Positions 16,476 to 23,314 of a stretch of DNA of 32,562 bases are shown here, piece by piece. How positions within the stretch are numbered: the first letter of the stretch is position 1; every line of letters starts with the position of its first letter. The stretch comes from Clostridia bacterium (GTDB lineage: Bacteria; UBA6262; WVXT01), in assembly GCA_009619095.1 (NCBI GenBank), contig WJOT01000115.1, positions 1 to 32,562 on the forward strand. The letters run 5' to 3'. The notes beneath the pieces were generated by a model. It was not told the origin of the DNA. It worked only from the letters and a program-made list of their open reading frames with translations, and did not search any database. The translations under genes were made by a program, and so were the position numbers.

Positions 16476-17813
16476 CTATTGCCATGTCCCTTTCAGATAC
16501 TTGGGAATTCCCGAACCCTCTTTGGGACCTACCAGAACTTCCCAGCCACTCTCATCTTCTAATTTTGCCTTCATTACAGCTACATAGCCAGGAATGATTA
16601 TTTTTTTATGAGATAGTTTTTTCTCTACCTCTGCCTTGTTCATTGCCTCAGCAATCCCCTCGGGGGTAAACTTCTCAGCAGCCCAGGCAGTAAGCACAGA
16701 GAGACCTTCAGCTTCAACGATTAATAGATAGGAGGGAACTTTACTCGCTTCAATCTCCGGCTGAACCGTAAAGAATGTAAGAGAAAAGTTTGTAGTTACC
16801 AATAGTGGAGAATTTTCGTTTGGTGTGCCAACCTCATAAAGTTTAGGCTCAACCATTATCGGCTTCTGAGGATCGGTATAGATATTCTGTCTCAGAGTAA
16901 TTAAAGGTAGAATCTCCTCCGGCTCAATTCTATCCAGCACCACAATATTAGCATACTTAGCAATATAAGTGGCTGCCATAGAAACTTCCTGGTAAAGGTC
17001 ACTACCATTAACAAAGGTAATTACCGGATAACCGAATGGTCGGTAACCTCTCTTTAAGGCTAACCTCCTGAGCTGGGTAAAATCCTGAACAGAGCCACCC
17101 AGATTTCTTGTCCCAGGGTCAAGGACAACATCTTTTATTCCCGAGGCAACTACCTTCTGGGAAAGGGAATCTAATTCCTCTAAATTTTTCCCATAAATTA
17201 CCAGGGGACAGGAATATTTCTTAGCTAAACCTACCATGGTTTCTTGATTATCTTCCTTAGCCGAATAAATTAATGGTTTTCTTTCAGCACATATTTTCAA
17301 ACCAGCCTCTAAGGCTTGTGGATTATTGGAGATTAAAATTAATGGTAAATTAGATTTTTCCGTCGCGGTTTTTACTGCATCGCAAAACTTATCCTGATTA
17401 TTGCTATCGTCGGAAATAGCAATGAGATTTACCTGAAGCGGGATACCTATCCTTTCAAATTTTAACTTATTGACCTTTTCAATTCGCTCAAGAATCTTTT
17501 CCTTTTCCAGCGAGTCACTCAAAGTGATGCCAATAGCGCAAGGGTGATAGAAAGTCTTCTCGTGCCGGAAGAGAACTGTCTCACCACCAATCTCTACTTG
17601 ATTTTCTCCTTTTCCGATAGTAACTGTTGCCATAGGAGGTTGAGAAGCAGATTCCAGGGCAATCTTCGCCTCTTCTGTAATGTCGGGGCACTTATCCAGC
17701 GAAGTCTTCTTTCCCGCCAGAGCCATAGCAAATGCTAAACAAGTGGGAAAACCACACTTCTTACAATTTGTCTTCGGCAAATGTTTATAAATTTCAAGAC
17801 CTGTTAAAGCCAT
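16476..17813 (-). CDS. acsC: Corrinoid/iron-sulfur protein large subunit
   Basis: MALTGLEIYKHLPKTNCKKCGFPTCLAFAMALA 4Fe-4S domain followed by TIM-barrel and B12-binding domain; good SD (GGAGGAG). Confidence 0.95.
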   Translation of the reverse strand: MALTGLEIYKHLPKTNCKKCGFPTCLAFAMALAGKKTSLDKCPDITEEAKIALESASQPPMATVTIGKGENQVEIGGETVLFRHEKTFYHPCAIGITLSDSLEKEKILERIEKVNKLKFERIGIPLQVNLIAISDDSNNQDKFCDAVKTATEKSNLPLILISNNPQALEAGLKICAERKPLIYSAKEDNQETMVGLAKKYSCPLVIYGKNLEELDSLSQKVVASGIKDVVLDPGTRNLGGSVQDFTQLRRLALKRGYRPFGYPVITFVNGSDLYQEVSMAATYIAKYANIVVLDRIEPEEILPLITLRQNIYTDPQKPIMVEPKLYEVGTPNENSPLLVTTNFSLTFFTVQPEIEASKVPSYLLIVEAEGLSVLTAWAAEKFTPEGIAEAMNKAEVEKKLSHKKIIIPGYVAVMKAKLEDESGWEVLVGPKEGSGIPKYLKGTWQ

Positions 17814-17881
17814 CCTCTCCTCCGATAGAGGTGCAAAATTATAGCATCCGCTTCATCGAGCCCACCGCGTCCATCCTATTT

Positions 17882-18036
17882 GTAGCAGCAAAGTGAAAGC
17901 TTTGCCTTCCTGTAGGGGACGGACGCAGTTTATGCCGACCTTTCGGCATGCCGTCCCTCTCTTTGGGCGATCACCCCGCTTGCACGGGATAAACTGCGTG
18001 TCGCCTCTACATTCCAGAGCTTCACTCTGCTGCTAC
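17882..18036. repeat. Nested cluster of four GTAG-headed hairpin repeats (two plus, two minus)
   Basis: Plus GTAG at 17882 (GCAAAG/CTTTGC stem) and 17912 (GGGACGG/CCGTCCC stem). Minus GTAG at 18010 (GGCGA/TCGCC stem) and 18036 (CAGAG/CTCTG stem). Confidence 0.85.
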
Positions 18037-18057
18037 GGAATAACTGCACAGAGACTC

Positions 18058-18456
18058 TTATGACCCGAGGGCTTTTAGCGCTTTCTCATTATCGTTGGAA
18101 TTGAACACGAGGAGGGCCATGGTGCCATTACCAGTAGAACCATAACAATACTTTAGATTCACTCCGGCATCTGCCAATTTTTGAGTCGTCTTTTTCGCTG
18201 CCCCCACCTCGTTTTCCAGTTCAATAGCTATAACCTCCTCCTGACTGGCTGTGAAACCAGCAGATTTGAGTGCCTGTTCTGCCTTTGAACTGTCCTCCGT
18301 CAGAAGCATAAAATAGCCCTTGCCTTCTTTAACATAAGCAGAGATCGCTTTAATGTTTACTTCCACATCCGAAATTGCCGAGCAGACCTTTGCCATCATA
18401 CCCACTTCATCAGGAGTCTCCACAATTAACTGGTTGACTTTAGTCGCTTTTGCCAT
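18058..18456 (-). CDS. Small ACT-domain protein (likely tandem ACT)
   Basis: NQLIVETPDEVGMMAKVCSAISDVEVNIKAISAYVKEGKGYFMLLTED...; second half AIELENEVGAAKKTTQKLADAGVNLKYCYGSTGNGTMALLVF. SD AAAGGAGGTGA upstream of ATG. Confidence 0.85.
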   Translation of the reverse strand: MAKATKVNQLIVETPDEVGMMAKVCSAISDVEVNIKAISAYVKEGKGYFMLLTEDSSKAEQALKSAGFTASQEEVIAIELENEVGAAKKTTQKLADAGVNLKYCYGSTGNGTMALLVFNSNDNEKALKALGS

Positions 18457-18468
18457 AATCTCACCTCC

Positions 18469-18497
18469 TTTCGCTTTCGCTTTCGCTTTCGCTTCGC
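18469..18497. repeat. Hexanucleotide microsatellite (TTTCGC)4 plus TTCGC
   Basis: Four perfect TTTCGC units at 18469-18492 followed by TTCGC; on the minus strand (GCGAAA)n abutting the SD of the ACT gene. Confidence 0.92.
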
Positions 18498-18545
18498 TTC
18501 AGTCGGTGACCTGCCCCGATTTACTCATCGGGACGTCGCTAACCC

Positions 18546-18646
18546 GTTCCTCCTTATTCGTCGGAACAGCGGTCCGGGGCGCTCACCATCTCGCGCCCGC
18601 GCCTTTCCCTCGCTACGCTCAGTCGTCGCTCCTTATTCGTCGCGAC
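18546..18646. repeat. Two hairpins with identical 12-nt loop and different stems
   Basis: GTTCC-TCCTTATTCGTC-GGAAC (18546-18567) and GTCGC-TCCTTATTCGTC-GCGAC (18625-18646). Confidence 0.8.
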
Positions 18647-18666
18647 CGGCGCCCCTCCTTTCTTAA

Positions 18667-21600
18667 TTATATCAGGGGCTCCATCTCTAAAGCGGGGTGC
18701 TTCACCTTCTGCAAATAGGAGAGAAGTTCTTCTGTTGTAGTGGCTACTGTCTCATCAGCAATTTTATCTATCAGGTCAGGGTCACCCTCTTCTTCGCACC
18801 TTTTCTTAAATTTGTCTCCCAGTGCTTCTTTGAGCTCTTTGGTCATCCATACTATGCGTTTTATCCCTCCATCGGCAGAGATAAACTTCCTGCTCACGAT
18901 ATACAGCCTTCCGATTCCCATAAAGCCTGGTGTCTGCGCTCCTCCACCTACAGAGCCAGCCAGGGTGCTGAAAGTCATTCCTATAGGAGTCATACCAGCA
19001 AATTCCCTATTTACAATCATAAAACCATTCGTCTCAGGAAGTATAGCTATGATACACTCGAAGCATCCGCAACTTGTTTCAGGGCAACTTATTATGGAAT
19101 AACCGTGGAAGCGGTCTAAAGTTTTGTTCGATTTTTGATAGATGAATTCATTCACTCCTTTCCACTCACCCCTTACCGGGTCAAGACATTCTCCTTTCTT
19201 CACCGGCTGATTGGGTCCTGTGGGATTCAGTTCAAAAGAAGCCTTAGCATCAATGTAACTATAAGCGCCACATAATCCTAACCTCTCCGGTTTAACTATA
19301 CAGAGGTGATTGGGAGCAAACGATTGGCAATTTTTGGCTACGATCCAATTCACTAAATAATTATGTGTCCCCGGAACACTAAAATTGTAGACTTCCTTCT
19401 CATTATACCTTACTTTTTCTACGCTTTTTACCTTTTCAAATGTTATCTCACTCTCTACCCATTTTAATAGCTCTTGATATAATCGGTCATTTTCATCTAT
19501 TTTGCCTTTTAGGCTATGCAATAATAATTTCAGCTTCCCTTTTGAAGCCCGGCACTTTATTTTAGTCCAGGCCTCGATGCTCTTATAATCAACGGCCAAT
19601 TTTGTAATTTCAATCTTTTTCTTATATTTCTCAAGCAGTTCCTTTAATATTTTCCCGCATTTAAGCGGCACAGTATCCGTACGCACCACATGATTTTTAT
19701 CAAAAGAAGTTTTCATCCCATCCATCTTTTTTCTCTTTCTGGGATGATTTGACGAAATAACTTCTCGGAAACGGATATAGTCACCAAAACTTCTAGTTCC
19801 AACTTGATATCCACGTTTTATCTTGGTAATGTATGTGGAAATCCCTAATTTCTTAAGAAGTAAAAATATATGTTGAGCGCCTTTGTAAGTTCCGGTAGTA
19901 ATGAGGATATGTGTATCGGTCACATGCCCGTCTCCATCAAAGAAACCCTTGATGAAGGCACTTGTCAATTTCGGAGACAACTGGGAAATCTTCTCTCCAG
20001 TCCAGCTTTCGCTTTTTTCACCTCTCTTTCTCTTATGGCCTATTCCTAATCCCAGCATTAGCTTACCGATCAAAGGATTATAAACTAACGATACATTGAT
20101 AGGCTTTCTTCCTATAATCGTAAGGCCCTTTGCAGACGATTTAAGAGGTCTGACAACATATGTCTTAGGTAAAACTCCAAAAAGAGATTTCACTATTTGA
20201 CCAAACTTATCAATGAGAGCTTTTTCGGAATTGGTGAACTGAACATAGGTGCCTTTTCCTCTATGCCTGACGTGACCGTCGGATGCTATCAAACCAGCGA
20301 GATACATTATATCTTCATCCAGAATTAGCCTTTTAAGTTCGCACCCTGGAGCCTTGGGCACTCCGAACTTGTTGATTCTTTGCTTGGCTATCTCCCAATC
20401 CCATCCTATCTCTTGACAAATAGACCTAATCTCATCAATAGTCAAACGATAAAAACAAATTCGATAAGCGGTTGTTTTGGGAAAGTAAAAAGCATAGTAA
20501 AGCTTGCGCCACTCAATCCCTAACTCTCTCGCTGCGTTACCGAATTTACCATATCTTTCTAATATAGCGCTTTTTAGTTGTTGTAAAAACTGGTTGTCGA
20601 AGACCTTAACTTCATCGGGTAATAAATCTATTAAATAAAGTGACTTATCCTTATCTTGATTTCTTCCGTTTAAATCGGCTGTTCTTGCAGATAAAAGTCG
20701 GTCGCCTTTCCTTAAAGCACCTGCCTCGGTCCAGATTAAACCCTCAGGCTTATCCACCAGAACCTTATGGTTTGCAGTTAATCTGATTAAATTGTTATTG
20801 GTGGTCATTATATGTGCCAACTTCCTGGGAGCTGGGTTAACAAAAAGCTCTCTAATGGGTTTTGTCGTAAGATGTGGGTTTTCGAAGGATAATACCTCAA
20901 CGTCTCGCTCTTCTGCCATGGTCTCGATGACATTCTCTATTTTGTCAAATGAACCATCGGCAAGAACTATCGACTCGCCTTTGGGAACACATAAAGTACA
21001 GGAGTAGAACGTATCCACGCTCTCATCGGTCATTCCTGCCATACGCTCATCGCGTTCCTCATAAGCTTTTTTTGCCTGGGCATGATATTTTTCCACATCT
21101 TCCTGTCGAGTATAAATGGTAACCTGAGCCTTGTCCACAATTGCCCTGAAGGTATCGTGAAGGCGTGCGTGAATAATTACTCCAAAATGGCGAATCTTAA
21201 AGCCCTTCTTCTTCGCGTCCTTACTGATTCTTAACCAGCACATGTCTCTTTGTCCCATATGGAATATCCCCATAGCCTCGTTTAAAAAAGTATGAATCTG
21301 CCTCTCCAATATGGGCTCAAAATCCTTCTGCATCTTTCTGCCAGCTACTTCGACATAGATTCCCAAAGGCATTGCTCCACCCTCTTCGGCTTCGTCCACT
21401 TCCGGCCCAATTACTTCTATTTTCTCATCTTCCACTTTATCCAAGTCTCTACTGGTCACATATTCAAAAGCAGTGGAATATTTTCCTCCAAACTGGACAT
21501 ACATCTGTTCTTTTCTTACAGATTCCCCTTCAAAAGCAGCAGAATAGGAAACGGGAATGGGAATTTCCGCTACCTTCACCTTAACACCCCTTACTTGAAT

Positions 21601-22506
21601 GCAGGTAGGAACCAATTTCTTATAATCAAGTTCTTTCACTAAATGTTCATAGGTGCAGATACCACTGGGCTTTACCTCAGGAATATCAGTATCGGCAATT
21701 ATAGGAAAACCCATGTTGATAGCTCCTGCGCCAGTAGCATACTTTACATCATCCAGCTCGCCTAAAGTCAAACCAAAGGCAAATGTTCTATTCTGACAGT
21801 ATTTGAGACACTTCAGTGCTTCTCCCTTCTTAAGGCCACCAAAGGTGAGAGCTGCCCTGATAGCCCAGTTGGCCGCATAGATTGCAGTTATAGTATCGCG
21901 TCCGTAAGGTACTATATATGTCTCCCAACCCATCTGGACATTCTCTTCTTTAAGTTGGTCGATTATACTCTTGCCATTAGAACTAGAACCAACAAAACAT
22001 ATAATACTTCTCTTCTGAAATTCCCTGACTATCTCCACCGCCGCTTTGTTATCCTTAGCCGCACCTAATATAACAGCAAAACCGGGCATTCTTCCATCTA
22101 CCAGTTGTATCCCATAACTTCTCATCCAGGTATCGGTATAGAAACCCACACAATCGGGTTGGGGCTCTTTACCATACAGGTATCTCAGGGCAACAATAAT
22201 TTCTTCTCCGAAAAGGGTGGCTATACCAGAATCGAGAGCATCGCCAAGATAGGGGAGCCAGAGAGACTGGCTCGGCTCCTCTCTCAAAAGTGACTTTGCT
22301 TCTTTCAACACCGGTATCATATCTCCCAAATTCTTTACTTCTATTCCCAAAAGTGCATAGACCATGGGAAGGAAGTAAGCTGTCTCGGGAAACTCAACTT
22401 TCTGGTCTTTCCCTTTTTCCTTAATTGCCTTATTTAAAAATTCCTCTGCTTCTCCGACAATCTTTCGCGCTCCCCTAATTGCTGCTGCCATAACTATTTT
22501 CGACAT
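18667..22506 (-). CDS. acsB: Acetyl-CoA synthase (bacterial AcsB) precursor, interrupted by an intein
   Basis: Extein DESVDTFYSCTL^CQSFAPNHLCIVKPERLGLCGA and PETSCGCFECI = A-cluster ligands. N-extein 505 aa (20992-22506) plus C-extein 220 aa (18667-19329) = 725-aa mature protein. SD GGAGG before ATG. Confidence 0.96.
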   Translation of the reverse strand: MSKIVMAAAIRGARKIVGEAEEFLNKAIKEKGKDQKVEFPETAYFLPMVYALLGIEVKNLGDMIPVLKEAKSLLREEPSQSLWLPYLGDALDSGIATLFGEEIIVALRYLYGKEPQPDCVGFYTDTWMRSYGIQLVDGRMPGFAVILGAAKDNKAAVEIVREFQKRSIICFVGSSSNGKSIIDQLKEENVQMGWETYIVPYGRDTITAIYAANWAIRAALTFGGLKKGEALKCLKYCQNRTFAFGLTLGELDDVKYATGAGAINMGFPIIADTDIPEVKPSGICTYEHLVKELDYKKLVPTCIQVRGVKVKVAEIPIPVSYSAAFEGESVRKEQMYVQFGGKYSTAFEYVTSRDLDKVEDEKIEVIGPEVDEAEEGGAMPLGIYVEVAGRKMQKDFEPILERQIHTFLNEAMGIFHMGQRDMCWLRISKDAKKKGFKIRHFGVIIHARLHDTFRAIVDKAQVTIYTRQEDVEKYHAQAKKAYEERDERMAGMTDESVDTFYSCTLCVPKGESIVLADGSFDKIENVIETMAEERDVEVLSFENPHLTTKPIRELFVNPAPRKLAHIMTTNNNLIRLTANHKVLVDKPEGLIWTEAGALRKGDRLLSARTADLNGRNQDKDKSLYLIDLLPDEVKVFDNQFLQQLKSAILERYGKFGNAARELGIEWRKLYYAFYFPKTTAYRICFYRLTIDEIRSICQEIGWDWEIAKQRINKFGVPKAPGCELKRLILDEDIMYLAGLIASDGHVRHRGKGTYVQFTNSEKALIDKFGQIVKSLFGVLPKTYVVRPLKSSAKGLTIIGRKPINVSLVYNPLIGKLMLGLGIGHKRKRGEKSESWTGEKISQLSPKLTSAFIKGFFDGDGHVTDTHILITTGTYKGAQHIFLLLKKLGISTYITKIKRGYQVGTRSFGDYIRFREVISSNHPRKRKKMDGMKTSFDKNHVVRTDTVPLKCGKILKELLEKYKKKIEITKLAVDYKSIEAWTKIKCRASKGKLKLLLHSLKGKIDENDRLYQELLKWVESEITFEKVKSVEKVRYNEKEVYNFSVPGTHNYLVNWIVAKNCQSFAPNHLCIVKPERLGLCGAYSYIDAKASFELNPTGPNQPVKKGECLDPVRGEWKGVNEFIYQKSNKTLDRFHGYSIISCPETSCGCFECIIAILPETNGFMIVNREFAGMTPIGMTFSTLAGSVGGGAQTPGFMGIGRLYIVSRKFISADGGIKRIVWMTKELKEALGDKFKKRCEEEGDPDLIDKIADETVATTTEELLSYLQKVKHPALEMEPLI
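19330..20991 (-). other. Intein with LAGLIDADG homing endonuclease, ~554 aa, inside AcsB
   Basis: Starts Cys (CVPKGESIVLADG, block A); block B IRLTANHKVLV; LAGLIDADG motifs YLAGLIASDGHV and FIKGFFDGDGHV; block F VYNFSVPGTHNYLVNWI; ends VAKN followed by Cys+1. Excision restores contiguous FYSCTLCQSFAPNH. Confidence 0.95.
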
Positions 22507-22546
22507 ACTATTCCTCCCTTGTCACAAGAAAATAGCCTTCACATTA

Positions 22547-23305
22547 TCAAATTGCACCTGTTTTAATTTCACCTATTTTCCCAGTTAGACTTTTTCTCTT
22601 ACAATCCGTACAGATTTCGAAAATATCTTCTGGCAATTCAATCTTTTCTTTTAAATGTTCGAGTTCTTTTTTAGGCACAAAATATCTGCCGCAAATTTTA
22701 CAACTTTTAAGTTCCAATTCCGTGTGCCAGGTTTCCAGAATTCTCTTATCAAACATCTCTTTAATCTTAATTGCTTCTGTTGGACAAACTGAACTGCAAG
22801 CCCCACAGCCTATGCAAACATCGGATTGAGCCTGGAAGGGCGTCTCCACCTCTCTATTTGCCCCCCTGTTGATGAATCCTATCACACTGGCTTCAATTAT
22901 CTCCTGACAGACGCGTACGCAAAGACCACATAAAATACATTCCTTATCTTCTCTCTTGAATCTCACTCCTTCAATTCCCATCTTCCTGGCTAAATCCTTT
23001 ACTTTCTCTGCCTCTGGACATCGAGCCAAGAGAAGCTCAACCATTAACTTTCGACTCTCTAACACTCTCGGGGAATCACTCTTTACCTCCATGCCCTCTT
23101 CTGCCAGGCAGGTACACGAAGTTGTAAGTCCTGTCTTTATCCCCTTAACTACCTCCACCAAGCAGACCCTACAAGCTCCATAGGGGCTGACCCCTTCGTG
23201 ATAACATAGGGTAGGAATTTCGATTCCCAGTTTCCTGGCTGCGTGAAGGACAGTTGTGCCTTTCTCTACCGAAACTTTTTTACCATCAATAGTCAGATTT
23301 AACAT
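22547..23305 (-). CDS. NuoG/HydA N-terminal-like 2Fe-2S plus 2x[4Fe-4S] protein with C-terminal Cys4 site
   Basis: PTLCYHEGVSPYGACRVCLVEV (2Fe-2S), CILCGLCVRVCQE, CIGCGACSSVCPTEA, and CKICGRYF...CTDCKR; no H-cluster or molybdopterin domain. Confidence 0.87.
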   Translation of the reverse strand: MLNLTIDGKKVSVEKGTTVLHAARKLGIEIPTLCYHEGVSPYGACRVCLVEVVKGIKTGLTTSCTCLAEEGMEVKSDSPRVLESRKLMVELLLARCPEAEKVKDLARKMGIEGVRFKREDKECILCGLCVRVCQEIIEASVIGFINRGANREVETPFQAQSDVCIGCGACSSVCPTEAIKIKEMFDKRILETWHTELELKSCKICGRYFVPKKELEHLKEKIELPEDIFEICTDCKRKSLTGKIGEIKTGAI

Positions 23306-23314
23306 CTGTCTCTC

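Noticed and set aside
19330-20991. Group I intron or standalone homing endonuclease insertion in acsB
   Set aside because: The insert is in frame with both exteins and has protein-splicing blocks A, B, F, G with Cys1 and Asn-Cys; this is an intein rather than an RNA intron.
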